From Glossina fuscipes (lineage: Eukaryota; Arthropoda; Insecta; Diptera; Glossinidae): DNA of 64,000 bases. The stretch is from the NCBI RefSeq assembly GCF_014805625.2, contig NW_023998417.1, forward strand, positions 3,730,622-3,794,621, in the 5' to 3' direction. The notes below the pieces were generated by a model, which was not told the origin of the DNA, searched no databases, and was given only the letters and a program-made list of their open reading frames with translations. The position numbers were made by a program, and so were the translations under genes. This document shows positions 36,099 to 48,088 of the stretch, piece after piece (position 1 is the first letter of the stretch; each line of letters starts with the position of its first letter).

Positions 36099-39000
36099 TT
36101 TTTTTTAATAATTAACAAAACTGTGAAATTAATAATAACTTGAACTCTTCTACACAAGGAATAAAAATCGCGTTCGACCGAAAAATTTTCTGTATCCAAC
36201 AAAATGGAGTATGTCCGCTTTAGTTGGTTATAATCATTACATAAGGTATTGCCATGTTTTCGAAATATATATTGATTTTTGGTGCAGCTAGTTAAATGTA
36301 ACGCTGCATTAGATAATAATAAGGCTGTGTGCATCATTTTAATTTTTATGTCAATTTTGTAAAAATTGCTGTAACAATATTTGTACAACCTGCGTATAAG
36401 ATTTAGACACATCAGCGCCGGAAAAAATTGAACGTATTTTGAAAGTAGTTAGCGAAAACCGAAATATAAAAATATTTGATGAAGCACAAGTGGGTAATTC
36501 ACGAAATTCACATTTCACTACAGACGTACTTCATCTATGACTGGGGTTTGCTTTGTACAAAAAGTAGTCCTACAAAATTAATGATTGCTTTTTAAATGTA
36601 CAAACCGATTCGTTAAGAAATTTGATTTCAGCCGAAATTATTGAAATACCTGATATCGCGAAAATACTTTTACAGCAAATGGAGTTTCAATATTCTACCT
36701 GGATATTACATTACTAATGATAAATGAAAAGTCGATTTCCAATATCATTTTCTGGATTACGTATTGTTGTTCTGAATGATGATAATTCCTCGAATATCTA
36801 ATTGCAATAAAAAAAGTTAATATTTTAATTGTATTATTGAAAAAATATAAGGCAAAGAAATTGTTGGTCAAAAGGAAATAACAACTATTCGTTTACGTTT
36901 TCAAAAAAAACTATATTTAGTAATACCATGCTTGCTTACTTTATTCCTCGGCAATTATTAAATTTTTTACCAAAATTAATGATTTTTCATAGAAAAGACA
37001 GGAAATAAGATGGAGACAAATATTGCAAATAGATGAGCCATTGATTTGCTTACTACTGCAATCTTTTCCTACAAAACCCCATGGAAATTAATAGCGAAAT
37101 CCGTTCAGTGAACTTAACCATTTGACTAAATTCAGGACCCATACATTCAATGGCATAGCGGCCTGTGCCAGTACGCCTTAGCGGCTATTAATAAAATAGC
37201 TATTGAAACTTTTTATCTACAGAGTTCTAAACAACCCACTTGATGACATCCATAAAATATCTTTTTTCAATTTTGTCGTTTTTTTCAATCTTTATTTAAG
37301 TTGGCATTACTTTATTAAACAACAGTCTTTGAAAATGAAGGACAATAATAAACTAATAGACTTTTCGATGAACTTAGATACTCATTTTTTCGGCTTTAAA
37401 TCAAAATTAAAATAATTAAGAAAATGATTTTCCTTTACGTGCTTTTTCTTATGCTCTTGCTGATATGAAGTGTGAAAAATGAAAAACTCATCAGTTTAAT
37501 ATCCGCGCATTCATCAAACCCCAGATTGCAAAGTTGAGCAGCTGATTTGATACCAGTCTGATGGCAGTTGAAAGAATTTTGTAATCATTTTGCAAGATAA
37601 CGTAAACAGCGAATGGAATACAACATTTGAGATTGGTACGTAAGTTTCAATATTTATTTGGTCAAGGATATTGACGAAAGGATGTAAAAATGTTTAAACT
37701 GCATCGCGAAGGAGTAGCCTGTGTATGCAGTGCATACCAATTTCTTATGTATTATTGCAAAACAAAGTTATGTTATCGAAATGTTATCTTGAAATAGTTG
37801 TAACATTTTTCTGGGGCTTAAGCAACTGTAAGATGTGAAAAGTATAGCATACAACCAGAAAAGTATAGTATGTGATTCGGGCAAAATAATAATAGGTTAT
37901 GTGGAAAAAATTGAAAATTAAAACATTACACCTTAAACTCAACAAGTGTACGTAATCCGACGATTATAGTAAACTTTCTCTGCATAGTGGATTTTAAAAA
38001 CATATTTGCTAGGCGTTACAACCGTTATTCGGCTTATTTTCAATAAATGTTAAAAGACACCTTTATCGCATGCGAAATATGTTTTAAATAAAGCAACAGA
38101 AGAATATGGCATAGATATATATGCATACACATATAAATTAAGAATGTGTAAAAAATACGAGGATTCTGTTAGCCTTACAAAAAAATTTTAATTGGTTTTA
38201 TGTTAGCCTCCGAATTATTTGTCTTAAATTTTAAATCAATGTCTACTGCTATTTATAACATAGTATGAGCAATATACGGCTCTCTCTGAACAATTAAGTA
38301 TGCAAATAATCCTAAAGGAAATTGCGTAAGAAATAAAATTTCGTCTATTTACGTTATGTATGAATTTTTGCTAGTTCGGATAGCTGTCGGACAGATTTAA
38401 ATGTCATTTGAATATTATATAATACAAATATCCCACAGGTGGGAGCGCATCCAATTAGGCTGCGGGCAAGCAGTTTTGGATCTTACTCGGTTGTCCCGCT
38501 TTGTTTTCTTTTCTACCGTCATCCCTCCTATATTATCGCAGCATAATTCGACTCCTTTTATTATCAAATTCAGACGTGCTATCCGTACGTGTTGATATTC
38601 GTGATTTAGTTGGTCTTCACTTTGTCTATGCTTAAGACAACATATACAGCAAGTTTGTGATTTTTTTCGTACCATTTGGACTAAGATATATACACATAAA
38701 TACATTTTTATATTAACGCTCCTTTACATATATTACGTAAATTTATTTATATATTTTCGTCTGAGTTTATTCATTTTATTTTTATATTTTTTCTATTTTA
38801 TGTAAATTTATACATTTATACATGTATATTTTTATACTCATCGAAGTATGGAGCAGTATTGTATTCATTTTGGGAAGACGTATGCAACATCAAGGAGGAA
38901 ACTTTAGAGATCCCATAAATATATAAACACTCAACCCTGTTTTACACGATAGATATATTGCTTAGAAAACCAAAGCAAAAAAAAAAATCAAAATTCAGTG

Positions 39001-39506
39001 TAGAGTGAAAATTCAGTCCATAAGTACAACATATAAACATTTAAATTGAACTTAGGAATGTAAATCATCACTACTTGATAACAAATGTGCACGTTCATTA
39101 CGAATTGTACACTCTAACGCAAAATAAATACTGAATAACGAAATGCCTTGTCCAAGTTGAAGTACAACGAGATAAAGAAAAGTGTGTTCATATAGTCCGG
39201 ATATTCTCCGTAGTAGGCCGAGTCGCTAACAAAGTCAAGATTAAAATTCAAAACAAATTTTATGGCTGGGATCCGTACTAGATGAAAAAGTTCATGTAAA
39301 AATGTCTATTTATTCTTGTTGATGGATAGGGTTAATTCAAAATCAACATTATTTAAAGAAAAAACCGTCCAAAGAAGAGTATAAACATTAAATTTCTTGA
39401 AAATCTGAAGCCGATATCTTCATTTTTATGTTTATGAAATAAAAAAAAAAAATACATATCTAGCATAATGGCTCGTCGATAGCTGGTATAGATCCGAGTT
39501 GGGTGT

Positions 39507-39545
39507 GAACTCCTAAGCCATGGTGTGAACTCCTAAGCCATGGGA
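39507..39545. repeat. 20-bp tandem duplication
   Basis: The unit ggtgtgaactcctaagccat occurs twice in direct succession about 110 bp from the mariner relic. Confidence 0.8.
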
Positions 39546-39639
39546 AACATGCAAAGGCTTGACAATCGATACAATGTTTCATTTATATACGATGTAGGCA
39601 AGGCGCGTTTATTCAGAAAAGATGATTTCTCATATTAGG

Positions 39640-39960
39640 TGTTTGCAAAAATGTTGATCACTTTTTCACTTGAAAAACTTGAAAAAAAAAAACGTTGAAA
39701 CTTACTACAATTTTTATTAATCAAAATAGTTTTCATCATTTTCTACAACATTTTACAATATTTTTGATAACATGGCTATGTCATGTCGAAAGAATTTATA
39801 TTGGCTTGGCAGCGATCCATCTACCGATCCATTTTCGCACTCCTTTAACTTTGTGAGCCCGCATGCCAGCCGAGCCATACTGCATCGATCTGAACAAAAG
39901 TTAATGAGGAGGCGCCAAGAGGACTCTGGCGAGTACGCTGGGTGTGGCAGAACTTAAAGC
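39640..39960 (-). mobile_element. Mariner transposase relic (C-terminal part)
   Basis: On the minus strand, with frameshifts, one reads VLPHPAYSPE, then FRSMQYGSAGM, VRKWIGRWIAAKP, and FFRHDIAML...VVENDENYFD before the stop. These match the final block of mariner transposases in order: the PYSPDLAPSDYHLF region, FRSMQHGLAG, the VRKWVDEWIASKP helix, the FFRxGIxxLPERW motif and the terminal DGxYFD. Frameshifts and stops show it is inactive. The outer end at 39638 (attaggtgtttgcaaaaatg) may be the terminal repeat. Confidence 0.75.
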
Positions 39961-41535
39961 ATCTGATATTGAGCGTAAATTGTAGATATCATCTAAATTT
40001 TTGCGAATTGTGTTGAAAAAAGAAAAGAATTCCAAATTAAAGCAAATAGGACAACTCTCTCTTTGATTGTATAGTGACCTTGCCTTGAGAGGAACGTTCT
40101 CCAGATATTTTACTTTTCTAACCATTGGTTGGGTAAGAACATTTTTCGGTACTTTGTGAAAGCAACAAACAAGAAGCGTACAAGAAGCGTTCAGCCAGGC
40201 TTCTTCTTTCTTGCTGAACTGTTAGCTGTGTGAGGCATATAAGTGGCCTCTTCTGCTTCTCCTTGCCCTTTTTAAAATTTTTCCAAGCATGCAAATACCA
40301 CGTTTAATTTTCTACCATCATTTTTGAAAGATTGGTAAGCAGAGATATAGACATATTCATGGACTTTAGTGACCCTTCAGAGATTAGGCAGATTAGGACA
40401 TTTTTGAGGTCTCTCTTGCTAGTTTTTAACGCTAACTCTCCCAACCATGTCATTGGTTATAAGAAATTGGTTTGGTATTGTACGAAAGCACCTTCGAATA
40501 TCTGCAATCAAATTTCCTATACTTATTTTAGTTTTGTAAATGCTGGCGACATATATTTCTAGAAAAACTGATTTTTTTTGATTACATTTATTCGCAAAAA
40601 TGAAGCTAGAAGGTGAAATTAATTGCAAGCATTTCGTGATCTATTAAGAATCCAAGGTTAAAAAATGCTTTTGATCTACATAGATACGTACTCGCAAAGA
40701 CAAGTTCGAAAAAATATAGCTTTTTCACATTTTCGTAAACTTTCGGTCTTCTGAATATATATTCGAAAACCTGCGATCCAAATATTTATCAGGATAATCT
40801 TCATGTCTAGCTCAAAAATAGTCGCGATCGGCTTACTAATACGTCCGCAAATTAACTATGGTAATTCGATAAGAAGTGGCTATCAAAAAGATTCCTTTTC
40901 GTTGAAGACACCCGCCAGTTCTGGTGTTAAATTTTGTAAATTATATAACAATTATTCTGAGCAATATCATAGAGACATTGAAAATTGTTAGGTTAGGTGA
41001 AGGTTTTTTTTTATACAAACTTGATTTATAATAATGTATTAGCATTGAAGGATTTTAATGAGATTCTCCGGAATACCATACCATATTTGATAGAAAGCCA
41101 AAAAAAAAAAAAAAAGAAGAGAAACATTGCTTTCTCTTCTGATGACAACGACAACAATACCGCAAATACCGCTGATAGTATGACCCTCAAGATACGTGCA
41201 TAAGTTTGAACATTTTATGCCCATAAGGAAAATATTAAGCAAATTCTTCAATTTCGAGTTAAAAATACAAAAGAAATTTTTAATTTGTCTTAGAAGAGTA
41301 AGTCTTTTCCACACTTATCTTAAAAATCTACCTTAAATAATAAGAAAATACCTCAAGCGTGTAAAAGTAACAAAAGTTGCGAAACAATGGACTAAATGCG
41401 TACGTGTTTTTGATTAATTTCTTTTTATTTTGAAGAAAATTTTTACAGTAAAATCCAAAAAAGGTATGATTTTAATTATTAAGTGTATATATATACATAT
41501 ACATATTTATCTCAACAACTATGTATACGTATATG

Positions 41536-44500
41536 TTAACATGAATTTATAAGACTGCTAAACGGAGTTGAAGCGATATAATGGCTTCCATTGTTGCTGT
41601 TGTTGGTGGCGAGTGAATGATCGTCTTTATGATGAAAGCTATGAATGTTGTTGTAGTTAATGTTGTTGGCAATAGTGATGTTATTGATGGCCTCTATTCG
41701 TGTTACGGCGCTATGTGGAGTTTTTGTCCCTGCATCAATACTAGGAATTCTAGACTGAGTTGCTATCAGGTTATTCGTATTAATTGTTGCCGATTGACTT
41801 GCATTCGAAGATATTAAACTATTTGTTGATTTATTTACATTCTGCGTTATAGCCGTTTGCTGTAACTGTTGATGTTGATAGAAATTTTGTTGAAAATTTG
41901 TTATCATTGCCGGTGAGTAAGGAGTTTGTCCTATTATAGAGGTCATAAAACCGTTCGCCACGACAAAGTTTCTGGGAGAAAAGTAATTGAAATAAGAAAT
42001 TTTCAAATTTCAAATTTCCAAAAAAAAAAAAGGAAGAAAATTATATTCGGTCGTGACCGATCCTTTTATACCCATCACCGTTATCCCAAAAATGACGAAA
42101 AATGCTTTATAATTTGGGGTGGGCGTGGCTGATTTTTTTTTTTTTTTTTTTTGATTTTCATAACAAAAGCTTCTCTCACATTCTCGTACTGGCGTTGTAG
42201 GCGATATCTTCATTTTGGCGAACAAGAGAATGTTTACTACAAATATTACAGAGTTGCACAGACAGGCAGAAAAACGGATGGACGGATGGATGTCTAGGTC
42301 GATTCTAAATTTGAAGCTGGCCAAGAATTTATATACTCGATGGGATTTTTGAAGTTTATTTCTGCGCCTTACAAAGGTATTGACAGAAAATTAAGTTTTG
42401 TTGCACTATAGCATTATTTTAGTACAGTTGTTATAGCATCGCTCAAAGAAAATGCTTTCCAATTTTTTGCATATTTAGGGGGAATGAGTAAAAAATCAAT
42501 TTTTTATTCCTTTTGTAAAAGAGACGTGTTCTCGTTCTTAGTTTGCATGGTGCTATGGATGTGTCCTTCGACCGGTTTGGCGACCTATTTTCAATATCAA
42601 GAACGTCCAATGTTTCTGAAAAACTTGAATTCGATAATTTAAATTTTTGCGGCCAGGAGAATATTTACAACAGACGGACAGACGGACATGATGATATCGA
42701 TTTAGAAGTTGATGCTGATCAACAATATATATACTTTGTGGGGATCTGTGATATTGTCTTCTGGGCGTTGTAAACGTTCATACTCCTCATGCTTCTGTGA
42801 TGAGTATAAAAAGGTAGTGTTACAGGTAATAAAATATTGATAGAGAGACGAAGAGATTGTGAGAGTACCACGACTCCACTATTTCTATTTACTTACCTAT
42901 ATTGCTGATCGATTTGTGCTTTTTCAATACGTTTATCTTTGGCACGACGATTTTGAAACCAGATTTTAATTTGTGTTTCCGACAGACATAGCGCATCAGC
43001 CAATTCAAATCGTCTGCTACGTGATATGTATTCATTACGATGAAATTCTACTTCTAAACGCAGCGTTTGTTCATTACTAAATGTAGTACGTTGACGGCGT
43101 TGTTGACGTTCTTTGCGGCGACGACGAGCCACTGAAATGTAATAATAATAAGTTGATGAAATTTTATTTTTTTTTTGGCGGACGTAAAAGCACAAAATAG
43201 CTCGTTGTGTAGATATTTAGACAAAAGTGAAATTAATCTCTATGAACAATGGAGTACTTTTCACACCATACGCTATAGCTTAAAAAATTTCAGAAGTAAC
43301 AATAATAAATTATGCCTTCTCTATCCCTCTCTTTCTCTCTTTCTTTCTGTTCCTCTCTCAATACTTATGTATTACTTATGTATTAAGGAATGAAGGAGTA
43401 ATTAAGTTCACGGAGAAAACTTAATAAAAAATGAAGTTTTTGCACACACACATTAGTGCAGAAGAAGTTAATGTAACGCCCGCACATCATTCATTCACTT
43501 GCAAAATCATCGAATGAGAATATTCATCTAATAACATTGTTATCCGGGAATTTTCACACAATGCGAACATCTGTTTGTTGCATGGTCGGTTTGCTTTTTT
43601 CTCCTCTTCTTTTTTTCTTCTTGCTGTCATGTTTGTGAGTTAGCGCAGTATGCACTTTAAATAGTGGATTGGGATTATATTGTCCTTTCCGTCTCGATTC
43701 CAATTTGCTTTTCAAATAAGGAACAGATTTTCAATAGCAGAGTGGTATTGTTATTGTTATTATTATTAATACTGATCAAGTTTATTTNNNNNNNNNNAAA
43801 TAACCGACATATTTAAGGGTTTTTTCGCTTGAATAAGTTTAGCAAAATCTTAAAGAAAAAAAACAGTAATAAAAAATAATGAAAAAGCAACCTAAACAGT
43901 TGTTGGTCACCTTGCGGTGAATCTTGAATATCCACTAACTTAAGTTAGCATGAACGACGTATAAGTACAATTAACGCGCTTTTTTACAACCAACTAATCA
44001 GAAATACGGTCTGCCGTATGGACATGTTTACACTGAATCCGGGTTTTTACTTCCTCCATAAAGTCTTTCATGATATTTTTGTAGGTGTTGCAAATGAGAT
44101 GGTGAGAGATGAAATTTATACTCTTTCGGTAGGGATTATAAAATTGATGCACACTTTTTTGTTATGAAATTTGATAGCACACAGAGCATTGTATAATACC
44201 TTTTCTTTTAATATTACTAATAAACAGAACTTTTTGAAACGGAACTAAACGTTTTTTTATTTTGCAATTTAAAAAAACACACTTTTTATAAATTTCCCAA
44301 ATTAACTTTTAAACACCTGCTTGTGAGAAATTTTTAAAATAAAAAAAAAAAAAAAAACTATACTATGGATTGTTCTTATATTCTCTGTTTAACTTAAGAA
44401 ATGTATCCCAGTCTAAGCAAAGCTGGCACTAGTAAATTTATTGTTCAAGTTGGAAGCTCGTTTCGTTCACAAATCCTACGAGTTTATGCGGATAAAGTCG

Positions 44501-47500
44501 ACGACATTAAGGTAAGCTTAATATAATATCTTCTCCAAAAAGTATTGAGGCTTTTGATCTGAGTTGTTTCATTCGATCAGCCTTCTATCAGTTACCAGTA
44601 ACGACATGATCTCTAGTGCTGTATGTTTGATTCTGCTTAAAAATTAATCGTCATTGAATGATTGAGTTTGCTCGGTCAGACACATAGTTTTCACATAGTT
44701 TAGCGGAGGTAATAATACATCATATTCTGACAATGATAGATCAAGCTGAGGTGCATTCAAATTTCTTTATCAAGTCCCGTCCATTTTCATTAGAACGCTT
44801 TAGTTTACAAGCTTTATTTTAATGGTTTGCTCATTGAAATGCTTTCCTGATTTTCAAAACCTTTTTATTTTCTTTTTTTTTAGTAACAGATCTTATCTCA
44901 GAGCGAGTTTTTTTTTTTTTAGGATCACATTTTTTTTTGCGTGCATAAAATGCAGCGGAATTTTCCAAAAAGTCCTCCTTCAACATTCTTCCACCTTTAA
45001 CATTCTTCGTAGATCTATCAATTTCAACGGTAAGAGTTCAAAAGATATCCGATGGACATGAGCAAAAGATTCAATACTTTTTAGGAATATTCGTTTTTTT
45101 CTGTTACGTTTCTTTCTGAACTTCTCTTGTCATCATCTCTCTTTTCTTTTTTTTTTTTTGGTAGTTGCCGCCTGAACCAACAACATGCTGCATGTCTGGT
45201 TGTGCGAATTGCGTTTGGATTGAATATGCTCAGACTTTAGTGAAATTACTCAAAGGCAACTCGGATAAAGCTCGTGATATAGTCTTGAGCAAAATTGAAG
45301 ATCCAAATTTAAAAGCATTTTTAGCCATGGAGTTAAGATATCTTAAACAGAAAATGGATGAAGAAAAATCAAAAGCTGACGAAACAAAAAAAGACCCCAA
45401 AGACATAGTATGAGAAATTATTATAAAAACATTTTTGAAAGAAAATCTTATTTCATATTTAATATTCGACAAATAATTTGTACATATTACACAACAAAAA
45501 AATATGGAGAATTCAAAATATATATATATTTTTAGAGCCGAAAACAAGTCTATCAATTTTATTAACTTAGGTTTTTTATCTTTTTATATCAAGGCATTTT
45601 CGCTCTATTAGTTGTTGCAACCGCTCGGACTCGTTAAGTCCATTCCCAATTCATAGTTTTCGTAATATGGATCACAAAACATTGGAACATAAGAAAGGGT
45701 GCATACTATAACATTTATCCCTTTGCACCGGAGCGGAGTCATTTAAAATTGGTCTTCAAACTCGAGGGCTTCGCTACGCAGAAATTGTAAATAATTTGCA
45801 GTTCTTAACATAAAAACAAAAACAAATCGTAAAAACTAGTATTCGGGTGTTTCGCTGTTGGTGACAAATCACGGTAGCGGCTCGCGGATTGTAGTACGAA
45901 TAAAAAAAACTACGAGGGCAAAGGGTTAATATTAAGAAAGAGTGCAGATAGAGAAGATTTTACAAATTTGAGAAGATGAAATCGAAATAGTTGGAGTGAT
46001 TATATAAAATTATAGGGTCAAAAGGCATCTACTTTAGCAAACTAGTAGGGCTGTACTAAGTTGTTGTACAGAAATCGAACTCACTTTGCCACTCCAATAA
46101 ACTGTTAATTCTATAGAAAAATTAGTTTAGATCAAATTAGGTATTTCAAAACTTTTTGTACCAAAAAATTCTTACAAATCTTGCAGAAAACCCTATGCGA
46201 AATTTTGTATAGTATGAGAAAAAGTTTTCCTTTTTAATCGCAGCGACTTTTACTAATGTCAATGTACGCTGGTAAGAGCGTTCATGAAATTTGCTTGGGT
46301 GTAAAATATCTCCGCTCTCTAACATTATCCAACGCGTTTAAGGAAAATCAAGATCGCCAAAACTTAGGTTTGATCATATTTTGCAACAACACACATCAAA
46401 AGTTATATTTGTGGCATTTTATGAAACCAGGAACAAGATAAATTCAAGGTCCTTGGATAAGTTGTGGATATAAAGCTAGTAAAAATCTTTGCCTTCTGCC
46501 ATGCACCGCCCAACGTGTCATTTCCTCATATCTCGTCTCGGTCGAATCAAAACGTTGCGCAACCAGTGTAAACAAGTACGGTAATCGGCAGGGCACAAGT
46601 CTGGTGAGTAAACTGCATGGGAAAAAGATAACCTTGCGTTCCGTTTTTCTATTGAATTGTTCAAATGGATCAATTGTTGTTGATGAGGTTGGTTTTAACC
46701 GCTTAATTAGAGTCTGATCTACCTATCCATTTTTTCTGAAATCATGAGATTCGTGCGAAGCTTCGCGCTACGAAGACTAACACAGTTTGATGTTCTTCGT
46801 TCTCCATGTCCGTTTCATCTTGCTCTGCTTCGCCTATTCCTCTCTTCTCCTCATTTGCTTTCCTGATCCACACTACTTCGTCCTTTCACGCCAATATTTC
46901 CCCATGGTCTTTTGCGCTTAAAATAGCTTCATTCGTTATCCTCAGTCATGATAACGAGTTTTTCTGTATCGTTCGAATAAAATTTCAAATACGATTCTGC
47001 GCTTTTCCATCTGCTTGACGTATAACTCCTGTGGTATTCTTCTCCCGGTCTTCTAAAACTTTCCTATCTCTTGTATGCGAGTAAGGCTTAATTCCTTTGG
47101 GAGTTGTTTTTTCGTTTCTGCATTGTCTTTGGCCTACAAGGCTTGCGTAATCGCCAAAACCCATTTCCGCTTCAGTATTGGTTCGGCAGCATGTCCTTCG
47201 TTTCTCACAAATTTTCGTTCATTGAACACAACAAAACAATTTCTCTGTTCGTTTATCTGATATATCAGAATGACCAAAACTTAACAACAAAACCATTACA
47301 AGTAATTGGCATATGAGGAACCGCTTTGCTTATCTTGGATACATGGTTGTAATAATACCGTGTAGTAAGCCACACGGCCAGAAATAATTCCAATTGTGAT
47401 TCAAGACGTTCAATAGGACGCACACGGGACGCGATTAACACAAAAACTTATATAGGCAACTGATTTCGACAAAACGGCTGTACTATATAAATTTATTTGA

Positions 47501-48034
47501 ATCAAACCTTTTCCAATACTCGAAGATTCGCATTCGGAATATTTAATCCTATGGATACCTTGAAAGTATCTGAACAACGTAATGTCAACATAAAGTGCTT
47601 ATAATAAAAATAAATAATAAATAAATTCACAAGAGAAGATATTATACTTACAAAATGCCGTTAGACCAGTTGGAAGAGATGCGTCATTTGAAAAGCTAAA
47701 CGGCAAGCCAACATATGTTGATGAACACATTATGTTATTCGATTCATCCCTAGGGACTTCTTGGGTTTTATCTGATAAAACGTTGTGAGACTGATAGCTG
47801 CCGTCAACTCTAAAATTAAGAATTAAAATGAATTACAATATTTTTATATTTACATTAGTATAGTATTTTTTCTGCCTGCAACAAAAATATATATATTATT
47901 TTGCCCCCTCCATGAGGTATACCAGAGCCATTTATCCTTGAAAGCCAAGCGAATCCTTTTATTTTAAAACAATTTTCAACGCGAAGATGCCCTTCTAAAG
48001 AGAACCCAACTTGACTTTTTGAAAAAAACGATTT

Positions 48035-48088
<54 letters not shown>

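Larger units (their letters stand above)
36100..41535. other. Rb97D/ro intergenic region
   Basis: About 5.4 kb with no recognised gene apart from a mariner relic (39640-39960). A 20-bp tandem duplication lies at about 39507-39545 (two copies of ggtgtgaactcctaagccat). This interval must contain the Rb97D promoter and the 3' UTR of ro. Confidence 0.55.

Noticed and set aside
36032..36412. 126-codon minus-strand ORF across the Rb97D start
   Set aside because: It covers the Rb97D first exon in another frame and its 5' flank; composition is non-coding.
42543..42773. 76-codon plus-strand ORF
   Set aside because: Lies wholly in a family A repeat copy.
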